Assembly: GCF_001678755.1 (NCBI RefSeq) | Contig: NZ_LZDS01000007.1 | Coordinates: 1-53,469, forward strand | Source of the DNA: Acinetobacter gandensis | Lineage (GTDB): Bacteria; Pseudomonadota; Gammaproteobacteria; Pseudomonadales; Moraxellaceae | Reading direction: 5' to 3' | DNA length: 53,469 bases | Shown: piece by piece, positions 1 through 8,703 of the stretch | Layout: each line of letters opens with the position of its first letter | Numbering within the stretch: position 1 is the first letter of the stretch | Translations under genes and position numbers: made by a program | Notes under the pieces: generated by a model | Databases searched by the model: none | What the model was told of the DNA's origin: nothing | Seen by the model: only the letters and a program-made list of their open reading frames with translations

Positions 1-120
1 ATGCACGTGTAGCAGTTCTTAACAGATTTACGGAATTAGGTCGACCACTTACCCAAGTTACGCCTTAAATTTGGCTCAATTAGGGGCGCTTTGCATTTCA
101 AATCTTTGTGCAACAAAGCC
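1..120 (+). mobile_element. IS5-family insertion sequence, 3' end (truncated by window edge)
   Basis: This is the distal end of the same IS seen at 8704-9613 (inverted there) and begun at 53220. The last 21 codons of the transposase read from position 3 to a TAA at 66-68. A 52-bp non-coding tail then ends in the terminal inverted repeat (tttgtgcaacaaagcc, ending at 120). The TAA-to-tip distance is the same as in the 8704 copy. The element abuts the interrupted exbD reading frame at 121. Confidence 0.85.
3..68 (+). pseudogene. IS5-family transposase, C-terminal 21 residues only
   Basis: The visible codons read ARVAVLNRFTELGRPLTQVT, then P and a stop. They match the end of the reconstructed transposase frame of the 8704-9613 copy. 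Only the tail lies in the window, so nothing can be said about whether the full gene is intact. The catalytic residues lie outside the visible part. Confidence 0.75.
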
Positions 121-420
121 ATTCCAAATAACTCAATTAATATTGATCTACCCAATGGAACACCACCGCCAACCAATGAAAAACCACCTGAACCGGTGAC
201 ACTTAAAATTGATGCGCAAGGTAAATTATTTTGGAATGGTCAAGCCGTTGCAAATAAGCAAGCTTTAGAAACACTTTTTGCTGGTGTTGCACAACAAGCA
301 GATCAGGATACGATTAAAGTGCAACCTGACAAAATGACAGAATATAAAGATGTCGCTATGGTGATGGCAGCAGCACAACGTTTGAATGTCAAAAAAATTG
401 GGGTCTCAGCAAATCAATAA
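121..420 (+). pseudogene. exbD: exbD-like biopolymer transport protein, 5'-truncated by IS
   Basis: About 99 residues remain, of the periplasmic part of an ExbD/TolR-type protein. They include a proline-rich stretch (NGTPPPTNEKPPEP) and a segment of the form VTLKIDAQGKLFWNGQ, followed by a C-terminal part (MTEYKDVAMVMAAAQRLNV) typical of the ExbD periplasmic fold. ExbD works with ExbB to power TonB-dependent outer-membrane uptake. The N-terminal cytoplasmic stretch and the single membrane helix, with its essential Asp, are missing. The frame joins the IS end exactly at 121. A TTG at 91 inside the IS could start a fusion peptide, but it would lack the helix and so should not work as ExbD. The assignment rests on fold-typical motifs, and TolR is an alternative. 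Confidence 0.7.
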
Positions 421-432
421 TTGCTCACCAAC

Positions 433-467
433 AAAAAAGCCAACTGATCAACTCAGTTGGCTTTTTT
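433..467 (+). terminator. Rho-independent terminator after exbD remnant
   Basis: A perfect 15-bp stem (AAAAAAGCCAACTGA with its complement) has a 5-nt loop, and the run of T lies in the 3' arm. The A-rich 5' arm lets it also serve the minus-strand deaminase that converges on it. Confidence 0.85.
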
Positions 468-523
468 AATTCTTCACAGAAATCTATACAGTTAGTGACT
501 CAGACAAAAACACTTAGTATTTA

Positions 524-982
524 TTACATATTTTTCTGCTTCCAAAAATCATATAGCTTATGATCACAGTTTGGCTTTAACTGACTAAAACTCAACCCGT
601 CCTGTTTATGTGGTTCAAGTCTTAATTTTTCAGCAATCTCTGCTGTAGATAAACCATAGACTTCTGCATCAGCATTTGAATAGGCATATACAATTTTTTC
701 AACTCCAACCATTCGCAGAGCCGCCAAACACATTGGACACGGTTGTCCGCTCGCATAAACGACACAGTCCTTCAAAGAGGTCGTATTTAAATTTTGTGCG
801 GCTTGTCTTAATGCATTTAACTCGGCATGAGATGTCGGATCGCCTGAGATTAATATTTGATTCACCCCTGTACTCACCACAATGCCATGCTTAACGATCA
901 CAGCCCCAAATGGCCGACCACCTTGCTCAATATTTTCTTTCGCAAGTTGAATCGCAAGTTCTATAAACGCATGATCCGTCAT
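524..982 (-). CDS. Nucleoside/guanine deaminase family protein (CDA fold)
   Basis: A 152-residue zinc-dependent deaminase of the cytidine/deoxycytidylate superfamily. The zinc signature is complete: H52-A-E54 (SHAELNAL) and P81-C82-P-M-C85. Spacing and length resemble GuaD-like nucleoside deaminases rather than TadA. Hydrolytic deamination of a purine or nucleoside base in the cytosol is therefore likely, but the substrate cannot be read from sequence. The ATG at 982 is preferred over a TTG at 994. The gene lies 39 bp downstream of bioD on the same strand and may be the last gene of the biotin transcript, although no biotin role is known for the family. Confidence 0.8.
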   Translation of the reverse strand: MTDHAFIELAIQLAKENIEQGGRPFGAVIVKHGIVVSTGVNQILISGDPTSHAELNALRQAAQNLNTTSLKDCVVYASGQPCPMCLAALRMVGVEKIVYAYSNADAEVYGLSTAEIAEKLRLEPHKQDGLSFSQLKPNCDHKLYDFWKQKNM

Positions 983-1021
983 AAATACGCCCAATCATTA
1001 TTAATATAAAGAGTTAGCCCA

Positions 1022-1666
1022 TTATGCCAATACAGGAACATCAATCCATAATGCTTGTGGAAAGTGTTTCGCTAAATATGCTTTTAAATATTCAGCAGTA
1101 TCTTTAGAAATCAATGCATCTTGCGATTCATCATTTAAATTATAAGCGAGTGCATAAAGCACTAAGCCACGACTTTTTAATGCTTCCAAACTTAAAATCG
1201 TATGGTTAATGCTGCCCAAACGACCTGATGTCACCAAAATAACGGGATATTGGTTCTCTACAACATAATCGATTGTTAAAAGATCCGTGGTCAATGGCAC
1301 CATCAAACCGCCCGCACCTTCCAATAAAACCGCTTGATATTTTTCTTTCAGTTGTTTGGTGGCAAACTCAATTTTTGCAAAATCTATTTCACGCCCATCG
1401 AGTTTGGTGGCTAAATGTGGCGATGCTGGATAAGTAAAAATTTCAGGCATGGTCAGCTTGGTTTCATCTTCAAGCAAAAAACCTGTACCCATAATCTGAC
1501 GATGCTGCTCAATATCTTCAGAAACATCAACATTGCCGGTTTGAATCAGCTTTTGCGTGATCGTTCGTATCCCTTGTTCATTCCATATTTTCGCCAAATA
1601 GCCTGTGGTATAGGTTTTGCCAATTCCTGTATCAATCCCACTGATAAAATATACAGACCCTGTCAT
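1022..1666 (-). CDS. bioD: Dethiobiotin synthetase BioD
   Basis: A 214-residue ATP-dependent ligase that closes the ureido ring, turning 7,8-diaminopelargonic acid and CO2 into dethiobiotin, the penultimate step of biotin synthesis. The P-loop GIDTGIGKT is at residues 10-18, and the substrate and phosphate loops LLEGAGGLMVP and VTSGRLGSINHT follow as expected. An upstream extension (TTG-like start at 1687) is possible. The ATG at 1666 is chosen because it overlaps the bioC stop as ATGA, the usual translational coupling. It is the fourth bio gene of a tightly packed minus-strand operon. Confidence 0.93.
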   Translation of the reverse strand: MTGSVYFISGIDTGIGKTYTTGYLAKIWNEQGIRTITQKLIQTGNVDVSEDIEQHRQIMGTGFLLEDETKLTMPEIFTYPASPHLATKLDGREIDFAKIEFATKQLKEKYQAVLLEGAGGLMVPLTTDLLTIDYVVENQYPVILVTSGRLGSINHTILSLEALKSRGLVLYALAYNLNDESQDALISKDTAEYLKAYLAKHFPQALWIDVPVLA

Positions 1667-2445
1667 GGCTTTCTCCGCGCTATGCAATAGATAGGATGAT
1701 AGGTCAGTGCATATTGCAGATGACCTGCTTCATCTTTTTCAGAAAACTGTTGATACTCTTGATAAAATTTTTGCAGACTGTATTTTGTCCAGCGATAACC
1801 ACTCCCTGTTGCCGTGACACCAGTGGCTTTTAAATGCTGTAACACCTGTTTGGGATGAGTGAAATCCAAGTGATACCGCTGTTCAGATAGATGCAAAATT
1901 TCAAATTGATTGCCGACTAAGATATCCACTATCTGTGCTGCGCTAAAGTAATTCAGGCCTTGCCCAGTCAAGGTTTTTATTTCAATCAAATTTTGTGGGC
2001 CAAAACTGGAAAAACAAAAATAGCCATCCTCACTAAGTGAATTATGCACTTTAGCCGTTAATGCATTGAAATCCGTTAACCATTGCAATGCCGAACACGA
2101 TGCAACTAGGTTTAAAGCCTTTGGCAACGCCACCTGTTCAATATCACCAATAAGCCAATCAATTTGAGTTGAGCTATTTGAAAGTGCTGAAAAATGCTGC
2201 TGAACTTCAGCATACAAATCATTCAACAACAATTTTTTTATACGAAACTGCTCTAATAATTGATCGGTTAAATTTCCTGAACCACAGCCAATTTCCAAAA
2301 CTTCAGAGAATTCGTGTGACGGCAGATGTTTAGCCATTAAGCCAGCCAAATGTAATGCAATTTGCTTTTGCACTACGGCATGTTCACTATAGCTCAGCCC
2401 TGCTTGCGCAAAGCGTAGCGCCACGTGTGCTTTATCAATATCCAT
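1663..2445 (-). CDS. bioC: Malonyl-ACP O-methyltransferase BioC
   Basis: A SAM-dependent methyltransferase of about 260 residues. It methylates malonyl-ACP so that the fatty-acid cycle can build the pimeloyl chain, the entry step of biotin synthesis. The N-terminal KAHVALRFAQA stretch is typical of BioC, and SAM motif I (VLEIGCGSGNLT) is at residues 49-60. The later IGDIEQVALP and LVASCSALQWL segments fit the family. The ATG at 2445 gives the family-typical N-terminus. A TTG at 2460 would overlap the bioF stop by 4 bp and is a real alternative. It sits between bioF and bioD. Confidence 0.9.
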   Translation of the reverse strand: MDIDKAHVALRFAQAGLSYSEHAVVQKQIALHLAGLMAKHLPSHEFSEVLEIGCGSGNLTDQLLEQFRIKKLLLNDLYAEVQQHFSALSNSSTQIDWLIGDIEQVALPKALNLVASCSALQWLTDFNALTAKVHNSLSEDGYFCFSSFGPQNLIEIKTLTGQGLNYFSAAQIVDILVGNQFEILHLSEQRYHLDFTHPKQVLQHLKATGVTATGSGYRWTKYSLQKFYQEYQQFSEKDEAGHLQYALTYHPIYCIARRKP

Positions 2446-2456
2446 GCGTGTCAATC

Positions 2457-3614
2457 TCAAAGCAACGCAATCAGTTGCTCTAACTCAGCGGACTGAAGCT
2501 GAGCATTTAAGGAAATACGCAGGCGCGAGCTATGTTGCGGCACCGTTGGCGGACGCACTGGCATGATGTAAAAACCGGCCTGTTGTAAAGCTTTCGACTT
2601 TTTAACCGTTTTCAAGGAGTCGCCAATAATCACTGGCACAATATGCGAACTCGATGGGCAGGTAAAACCTTTGGCTTGTATTGCCTGCTGCAAACTTTTA
2701 CTCATTTGTGCAAGATGGCTGCGTAAATGATTAAGGCTCAGTACGCGCTGAAAAATAAAATTCGTCCACGCCATACAGATCGGTGGCTGCGCGGTGCTAA
2801 AAATTAAAGGACGCATTTTATTGATTAAACAATCTCGAATAATCGGATGACAAATTAGGTAACCGCCAATGGATGCTAGCGCTTTACCAAAAGTGCCGAC
2901 CAATAAATCAATCTGATCAATCACGCTATATTGTTCTGCACATCCGAGTCCCTGCTCACCACGCACACCAATTGCATGTGCCTCATCAACATACAGCATG
3001 ACTTTAGCAAATTGCTGTTTAATCGCGACCAATGCGGCAAGATCAGTTTCATCACCATCCATACTAAAAATGGATTCGGTCACCACAATAATTCGTTCAA
3101 TCTCAATATCGTCATGGTAGCGACCTAACAACTGTGTCAGATGTGCTAAATCATTATGGCGATAACGCACGTATTTCGCCGTGGATAAACGAATGCCATC
3201 AATCATGCTGGCATGAATCAGCTTATCGGCCAAAATTAAGGTTTTGCTGTCCGCCAGTGCCGGTAAAATTCCAATATTCATGTGGTAGCCACTGTTAAAT
3301 AACAGCACTGCACGTCCATGAAAGGCATGGGTTAAACTTTGTTCGAGCAGTTCATATGCAGGGAAATTACCAGTTAACAACCGCGAAGAAGATGAACTCA
3401 TCCAGCGTTGGCTATTCGGTGTTTCATCAAAAAATTGCTCACGTAGCTGTGTATTTGCAGCCAGTCCCAAATAGTCATTGGACGATAAATTCAGCATGCG
3501 CTGCTTATCTATTTCAATCCATCGATCAGTCTGAATATTGGAGCGAAACTGACGAAAGTTACCTTGAGTTTTTAACTCATCCAACTGTTCTGCATAGTGA
3601 TCAAGCATACTCAT
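2457..3614 (-). CDS. bioF: 8-amino-7-oxononanoate synthase BioF
   Basis: A 385-residue PLP enzyme of the alpha-oxoamine synthase family. It condenses pimeloyl-ACP (or -CoA) with L-alanine to give KAPA. The N-terminal [11 protein letters not shown] motif is present, as are [11 protein letters not shown] and the PLP-lysine motif [13 protein letters not shown] with Lys at 244. Length is normal for the family. The ATG at 3614 overlaps the bioA stop as ATGA; a second ATG at 3608 is less likely. It lies in the order hydrolase-bioA-bioF-bioC-bioD. Confidence 0.95.
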   Translation of the reverse strand: MSMLDHYAEQLDELKTQGNFRQFRSNIQTDRWIEIDKQRMLNLSSNDYLGLAANTQLREQFFDETPNSQRWMSSSSSRLLTGNFPAYELLEQSLTHAFHGRAVLLFNSGYHMNIGILPALADSKTLILADKLIHASMIDGIRLSTAKYVRYRHNDLAHLTQLLGRYHDDIEIERIIVVTESIFSMDGDETDLAALVAIKQQFAKVMLYVDEAHAIGVRGEQGLGCAEQYSVIDQIDLLVGTFGKALASIGGYLICHPIIRDCLINKMRPLIFSTAQPPICMAWTNFIFQRVLSLNHLRSHLAQMSKSLQQAIQAKGFTCPSSSHIVPVIIGDSLKTVKKSKALQQAGFYIMPVRPPTVPQHSSRLRISLNAQLQSAELEQLIALL

Positions 3615-4936
3615 GCTGCTCTCTCCCCCAGTCCTTGCACCACTTCTTGCAATTGCTGCAACAACACAGCCAACTGCTGCTCAGAAATAATGTACGGCGG
3701 CATCACATACACCAGTTTACCAAAAGGGCGCACCCAAATTCCGCGTCGCACAAATTCCTGTTGCAAGGTTTTCATATCAACATTAAAGCTTAATTCCACA
3801 ACACCAATGGCACCAAGCACACGCACATCTTGCACATAATTGAGTTTAGCTAACGAACTCAAGCCCAACTTTAGCTGTTGTTCTATACGTTGAATATTAC
3901 TCGCCCAGTCCTGTTGCATTAAAAGTTGGGTACTTTTCAGCGCAACTGCACACGCCAGCGGATTCGCCATAAAGGTTGGCCCATGCATAAATACACCTGC
4001 CTCACCCTGACTTATGGTTTCTGCGATATGCTTGGTAGTCAGAGTTGCAGACAAAGTCATATAACCGCCAGTCAAGCCTTTGCCAATACACATAATGTCT
4101 GGTTCAATTCCTGCCCATTCCCATGCAAATAATTTTCCGGTACGGCCAAAGCCTGTGGCAATTTCATCAAAAATCAATAAAACCTGATATTTCTCACAGA
4201 GTAATTGGGCTTGGCGTAAATATTCTGGGTGATAAAAACGCATCCCCCCAGCACCTTGCACAATCGGCTCCAAAATCAACGCTGCAATGTGTTCATGCTG
4301 CGCAGCCAAAGTTTGTTCAAGCTCTAAAATGTCGCCAGGATTCCACACCTCATCAAAGGCCGTTTGCGGTGCGGCAACAAAAATTCGATTGGGTAAACTG
4401 GAACCAAATATTTGATGCATGCCAGTCACAGGGTCACAAACCGACATGGCATTCCATGTATCTCCGTGATAGCCCGAGCGTGGTGTAATAAAGTTGGTTT
4501 TTTTATTTTTTAAAGATGCGGCGCCAGATTGGGTAGACCCATTTTTAGAAGACCAGTATTGCACGGCCATTTTCATAGCGACTTCAACTGCCACCGAACC
4601 AGAATCAGCATAAAAAATTTTATCTAAAGATGGTGGCGTGATTTTGAGCAGCAAGCGTCCTAATTCAATTGCAGGGTCATGAGTTAAGCCGCCAAACATG
4701 ATATGTGACATATTTTTCAGCTGATCAACCACTGCCTGATTTAGTTCAGGATGATTATAACCATGAATTGCACACCACCATGATGACATGCCATCAATCA
4801 GCTGTGTGCCATCTTCCAGCTCAATAACTGCCCCAAATGCACGTTTGACTTTAAAGGTCGGTAATGGCGCTGTTATGGAAGTATAAGGATGCCAAAGGTG
4901 CTGCTGATCAAATTGTAGATCGGTTAGTTCGGTCAT
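3611..4936 (-). CDS. bioA: Adenosylmethionine-8-amino-7-oxononanoate aminotransferase BioA
   Basis: A 441-residue class-III aminotransferase using SAM as amino donor to convert KAPA to DAPA. Near the N-terminus HLWHPYTSI is the BioA signature. [17 protein letters not shown] follows, then [17 protein letters not shown], and [12 protein letters not shown] contains the PLP lysine (Lys286). The start at 4936 is chosen because a GGAG lies at Shine-Dalgarno distance; in-frame ATGs further up (4948, 4966, 4969) lack one. It is separated by 87 bp from the upstream hydrolase gene and overlaps bioF by 4 bp. Confidence 0.95.
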   Translation of the reverse strand: MTELTDLQFDQQHLWHPYTSITAPLPTFKVKRAFGAVIELEDGTQLIDGMSSWWCAIHGYNHPELNQAVVDQLKNMSHIMFGGLTHDPAIELGRLLLKITPPSLDKIFYADSGSVAVEVAMKMAVQYWSSKNGSTQSGAASLKNKKTNFITPRSGYHGDTWNAMSVCDPVTGMHQIFGSSLPNRIFVAAPQTAFDEVWNPGDILELEQTLAAQHEHIAALILEPIVQGAGGMRFYHPEYLRQAQLLCEKYQVLLIFDEIATGFGRTGKLFAWEWAGIEPDIMCIGKGLTGGYMTLSATLTTKHIAETISQGEAGVFMHGPTFMANPLACAVALKSTQLLMQQDWASNIQRIEQQLKLGLSSLAKLNYVQDVRVLGAIGVVELSFNVDMKTLQQEFVRRGIWVRPFGKLVYVMPPYIISEQQLAVLLQQLQEVVQGLGERAA

Positions 4937-5023
4937 CCTTAACTCCATATAAGCGCGGTATTGCATCAATGCGGAATGATGTTAAACCTGCTGGAATCAA
5001 AAATAAATTGCGATATAGGCCAG

Positions 5024-5800
5024 CTATACGGAGATTTGTTCAATTTTCTTTAAATATTGGTAGATTTTGCAACTTATGCTTTCAGCATCAAATAAAGGAA
5101 AGCCATGTGAGCCAGAAACTAATTCAGTTTGTAAAAATTCTACTGCTAAATTTCGCAATAAACGTTCAACTTTGTAACTAACTAAATAATCTTGCTTGGC
5201 AAAAACATGATACTGATAACCACTATAATTTTTTAAGATACTTACATTATTTAATTTTTCCAAGCAACTCAACCCCGCATGAAGCACATCTAAATTTTGC
5301 GCCTGAATTAAACTTTGCAAAGTTACAAAATCTTGCTTGGTACTATCAGTCCCTTGACACACCATGAAACCGAACTTCTTTAAAGTAGCAATAGCATCTT
5401 GTTGAAAGGATTGTTTAAAGTGCTGAAAACTCATTTGATCCATTGCTGCTGACCAGTCTTGATTAGCAACAAAACAAGGATTTGAACCTAGCGTGATCAG
5501 GACTTTTTTCTGCTGATATTGTTTTTGTATTGCATCTACCAAAATAGTCGCCAACTGACCGCCTAAAGACCAACCGATAATCACATCAAATTGTTTTGCC
5601 TGTTCAACTTTCTGTGCAAGCACGTCTTTGTTTAAAGCATCAAAAATGTTCCAGAGTTCAACACTGAAGCCCTGTCCAATTAATGCCTGCTGTAAAGGAG
5701 TAAGTAATTTACTGCCGCCGCCCCATCCGGTAATAAGTAAAATATGTTGATTCAATGCAAACTCTAAAATTAACCGATTCCAAATAGTATAAAAGTTCAA
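5024..5800 (-). CDS. Alpha/beta hydrolase, candidate pimeloyl-ACP methyl ester esterase (BioH-like role)
   Basis: About 258 residues with an alpha/beta-hydrolase layout. An oxyanion-region motif is ITGWGGGS (residues 23-30), the nucleophile elbow is GWSLGG (Ser78), the likely acid is Asp204 in AKQDYLVS, and the base is His232 in SGSHGFPLF. It is first in the bio gene order. BioC requires an esterase partner (BioH, BioG, BioK, BioJ or BioV in known species) to release pimeloyl-ACP from its methyl ester. Context plus a complete triad suggest that this enzyme fills that step. The sequence is divergent, and I cannot assign it to one named esterase class. No ATG is available near the N-terminus: TTG at 5800 is the longest start, and TTG at 5752 with AGAG upstream is also possible. 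Confidence 0.65.
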   Translation of the reverse strand: MNFYTIWNRLILEFALNQHILLITGWGGGSKLLTPLQQALIGQGFSVELWNIFDALNKDVLAQKVEQAKQFDVIIGWSLGGQLATILVDAIQKQYQQKKVLITLGSNPCFVANQDWSAAMDQMSFQHFKQSFQQDAIATLKKFGFMVCQGTDSTKQDFVTLQSLIQAQNLDVLHAGLSCLEKLNNVSILKNYSGYQYHVFAKQDYLVSYKVERLLRNLAVEFLQTELVSGSHGFPLFDAESISCKIYQYLKKIEQISV

Positions 5801-5944
5801 AGTAAGTTTGATAGTGGCATTTCAGCACATCAACCGATTTGCAAAATACATTTGGGATCAATTTCGATAGATATAAAATCTGACTGCCTACATCGCTTTA
5901 AAATTTGCTAAGATCAGATAAAGAACAATATAAACTGATACTCT

Positions 5945-6511
5945 ATGAAAGTTTCTTCATTGCTAAAAATCTGTTTAATGACATGTGCTTTAATAGCAAC
6001 CACCCAAATCACAGTTGCCGAAACATCAATACTCAGCACCAGTCAAAACAAACAAAAACAATGGGTAGGCACCCCCGCACCCAACTTTAAATTGCAAGAT
6101 CAAAACGGAAAATGGCACGAACTGAAGCAATATCAAGGGAAATGGCTTGTTCTGTACTTTTACCCCAAAGATAACTCCCCAGGTTGTACAGAAGAGGCCA
6201 ATCAATTTAAAACCCTATATGCACAATTTTTAAAAAGTAATGCTGTTGTTTTGGGCGCAAGCTTAGATGATGTTGCTTCACATCAAAAGTTCTCTAAAGC
6301 ACTGGGACTTCCCTTTCCAATTCTTGCCGATCAACAACATAAGCTAGCGACACAGTTAGGCATTGTACGAAACTTAGGGATTTTAAAAGTTGCCAAACGT
6401 GAAACCTTTCTCATTGATCCGAAAGGTATTATTGTTTATCACTACACCAGTGTGAATACACAGACACATGCGGCGCAAGTTTTGGCAGATATCAAAAAAC
6501 TACAACAATAG
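5945..6511 (+). CDS. Periplasmic peroxiredoxin, BCP/PrxQ type
   Basis: 188 residues: a signal peptide (basic MKVSSLLK start, hydrophobic core, likely cut near ITVAE) followed by a thioredoxin-fold peroxiredoxin. The peroxidatic cysteine lies in YPKDNSPGCTEEA. PrxQ/BCP proteins of the E. coli type carry a resolving cysteine five residues later, but here that position is Asn (GCTEEANQF). The protein may thus work as a 1-Cys enzyme or use another partner. It would reduce peroxides in the periplasm. It is transcribed divergently from the biotin cluster across a 144-bp gap. Confidence 0.85.
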   Translation: MKVSSLLKICLMTCALIATTQITVAETSILSTSQNKQKQWVGTPAPNFKLQDQNGKWHELKQYQGKWLVLYFYPKDNSPGCTEEANQFKTLYAQFLKSNAVVLGASLDDVASHQKFSKALGLPFPILADQQHKLATQLGIVRNLGILKVAKRETFLIDPKGIIVYHYTSVNTQTHAAQVLADIKKLQQ

Positions 6512-6526
6512 TTTTCATGACTTAAT

Positions 6527-6560
6527 AAAAAACCCAGCTTGTGCTGGGTCTTTAGATTTT
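6527..6560 (+). terminator. Terminator between peroxiredoxin and bfr
   Basis: A 7-bp stem ACCCAGC/GCTGGGT with a TTGT loop, flanked by an A-run on the left and T-rich sequence on the right. It is well placed to end the peroxiredoxin transcript, and bfr converges on it. Confidence 0.7.
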
Positions 6561-6568
6561 TTCGCAAA

Positions 6569-7033
6569 TTACATTTGAGACTGAATATAGTTTGGTAGGC
6601 CAATCAGTTCGATCAAACGCATTTGCTTTTCAAGCCAGTAGGTATGATCTTCTTCAGTATCTGACATTTGCTGACGCAGCATATCACGGGTCACATAGTC
6701 ACCCTTTTCTTCACACAATTTTACGCCTTGTGCAAGTTTCTCACGAACATGATATTCAAGCGCCAAATCCGCTTTTAAACAGGTCACAACGTCTGTGCCG
6801 ACTTCAATATCATCACGATTCATATTCGGCGTTCCTTCAAGGAACAATACGCGACGAATCAATGCATCTGCATGTGAGCCTTCTTCTTGGCTTTCATGAT
6901 CGATACGTTCAAAGATTTTACTTAAACCCCAATCTTCATACATACGGGAATGAATTAAGTATTGATCACGAGCAGCCAGTTCGCCACCGATCAGCATATT
7001 TAAGTAGTCTACGACTTCTGGATTGCCACGCAT
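6569..7033 (-). CDS. bfr: Bacterioferritin lacking the haem-ligand methionine
   Basis: A 154-residue ferritin-like iron-storage subunit; 24 would assemble into a shell that oxidises and stores iron. Ferroxidase ligands are in place: E18, Y25, E51, H54, E93, E127 and H130. The haem-binding Met52 of typical bacterioferritin is Gly here ([10 protein letters not shown]). This resembles the haem-free subunits that some bacteria use alongside a haem-binding paralogue. The ATG at 7033 is chosen over a GTG at 7042 because a GGAG lies 8 bp upstream. Confidence 0.9.
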   Translation of the reverse strand: MRGNPEVVDYLNMLIGGELAARDQYLIHSRMYEDWGLSKIFERIDHESQEEGSHADALIRRVLFLEGTPNMNRDDIEVGTDVVTCLKADLALEYHVREKLAQGVKLCEEKGDYVTRDMLRQQMSDTEEDHTYWLEKQMRLIELIGLPNYIQSQM

Positions 7034-7409
7034 TTTCTTCACTCCATACCCTTTTCAAATATTATGGACAAGTTTCAAAATGAATGCAAAATATAATTTT
7101 TGTAAGCTTATGATTTATATAAAATTTAAATGATAAACATACGCATTTGCAGTTCAATTCCGCGCATTTTTCACATATAAAAGAAGCCCTTGCAGAATAT
7201 TCAAAGCGCTTAGAACACAAAATAAGCAAAAATCGCTGAATGCTGTTTTTTGTAACAATTAACAATGCGTCTTGTTTAGCACAACTATCGCCTGATTGAT
7301 TCAACACACCATGCTTGCGCTGCTGTGTTTATTGATATAGGAAACTCTTTACTGATGCTTCATGCATTGCATGCCCAAAACAAAGTGAACACTTCGAGCA
7401 AAGGCAGGC
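7034..7409 (-). other. Intergenic region between bfr and rlmF
   Basis: 376 bp of AT-rich DNA. It holds the bfr leader and presumably its promoter next to 7034, and the 3' flank of rlmF. A reading frame at 7062-7307 has no recognisable domain or ribosome binding site, and I do not accept it. No clear terminator for rlmF was found. Confidence 0.5.
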
Positions 7410-8384
7410 TTAAGCTGAAGTCCAACGTGCATTCTTCCACGCTTGCTGTTGTCTTAAATCTAAAAAGGTCCAAGCGACAAAACGGCTTTCTTTTTGTCCC
7501 TGCGTCATTTTAATGGTTTTTACATCCACTGCTCCGCCCTTCGCTAAGGCATTTAACAGCACAGGCAATGTTGTTTTCTTGGAAACCAGCGTACTAAACC
7601 AAAGGCATTGCTCAGCAAACTGAATACTCTCTTGCACCATTTGGCAGACAAATCGTTCTTCGCCGCCATCACACCAAAGTTCGTTCTTTTGACCTCCAAA
7701 GTTTAACACCACCTTTGTACGATCAACCTGCTTGCCCAGTTTTCTTAATTTTTGAGTGGCTGTCGCGTTTGCTTCATCTTGCGAAGCATGAAATGGCGGA
7801 TTACACATGGTCAAATCAAAACGATCTGAAGATTTAATTACGCCTTTGAAAATATTACTCGCTGCCTTCTGCAATCGAATCTGAATCCCTTTACGCAGAT
7901 TCGGATTAGCCTCCACAATAAATTGAGCACTTTTAACCGATGCAGAATGAATATCTGAGCCAACAAATTTCCAACCATAGCTCCGATGACCAATGATCGG
8001 ATAAATACAGTTCGCGCCAACCCCAATATCTAACACTTGAACGTTGTGTCCAGTTGGAATCTGCCCTTCGTTGTTGGCACTCAACAAGTCAGCCAAATAG
8101 TGAATATAGTCCGCTCGACCTGGAATAGGCGGACAAAGATAATCTTGAGGAATATCCCAATATTGAATGCCATAAAAATGCTTAAGCAATGCTTTATTCA
8201 GCATTTTCACAGCGTGCGGATCAGAGAAATCTACCGATAAATCGTTATATTTATTCGGGCTGACAAAAGGTGCAAGTTCCGGACAACTCTTAATTAACTG
8301 AGGAAAATCGTAACGACTGCGATGCAGATTTCGTGCATGTAATTCCAATTTTTGTTGCGGAAAAAATTTCTTTGCTTGCGCCAT
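7410..8384 (-). CDS. rlmF: 23S rRNA (adenine-1618-N6)-methyltransferase RlmF
   Basis: 324 residues. RlmF methylates N6 of A1618 in 23S rRNA using SAM. The N-terminal family signature includes [17 protein letters not shown] and [19 protein letters not shown]. The SAM motif is [12 protein letters not shown] (118-129), and the N6-adenine catalytic motif NPPF is at 195-198 (CNPPFHAS). The ATG at 8384 gives the family-typical start; the longer frame begins with TTG at 8402. It is monocistronic. Confidence 0.93.
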   Translation of the reverse strand: MAQAKKFFPQQKLELHARNLHRSRYDFPQLIKSCPELAPFVSPNKYNDLSVDFSDPHAVKMLNKALLKHFYGIQYWDIPQDYLCPPIPGRADYIHYLADLLSANNEGQIPTGHNVQVLDIGVGANCIYPIIGHRSYGWKFVGSDIHSASVKSAQFIVEANPNLRKGIQIRLQKAASNIFKGVIKSSDRFDLTMCNPPFHASQDEANATATQKLRKLGKQVDRTKVVLNFGGQKNELWCDGGEERFVCQMVQESIQFAEQCLWFSTLVSKKTTLPVLLNALAKGGAVDVKTIKMTQGQKESRFVAWTFLDLRQQQAWKNARWTSA

Positions 8385-8703
8385 ATGTATGCCAATAATC
8401 AAAGGGAGAACAGAATCATCTGATAAGGCAGGATCTATACCTGCAAATTAACTAATATTGTACGTGAATTTGACCATCTATGACGCCCCTATCCTTTTAT
8501 TTGTCTATCTGCAAATCATTAACCACTTGGAAGTCTATTCTTATTTAATCTGGACATCTTTGTTTGCTATAGCACTAAATTTCATTAAATAAAACCGTGG
8601 AATATTGATTGAAAATAGTCGCGGGACATGAAGAATCAATAAAAAGTCCAATCAGTGATCACTAGGCTTTTCACAAAAGCGTAAGACAATGATTTATATT
8701 AAA
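8385..8703. other. Intergenic region between rlmF and the decayed IS
   Basis: 319 bp containing the rlmF leader and AT-rich sequence. I see no gene, repeat or strong hairpin here. The 9 bp left of the IS (tatattaaa) do not match the 9 bp right of it. Confidence 0.5.

Noticed and set aside
91..420. IS-exbD fusion protein from the TTG at 91 as a functional gene
   Set aside because: The first ten codons are IS terminal repeat and the product lacks the membrane helix of ExbD, so it is listed as a pseudogene.
4974..4992. Possible BirA operator before bioA (a GTTAAACC-like half-site)
   Set aside because: Only one half-site is visible and no matching inverted half lies at the expected distance.
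7062..7307. 81-codon minus-strand ORF between bfr and rlmF
   Set aside because: Starts far from any Shine-Dalgarno, overlaps the bfr leader, and its composition does not look like a protein.
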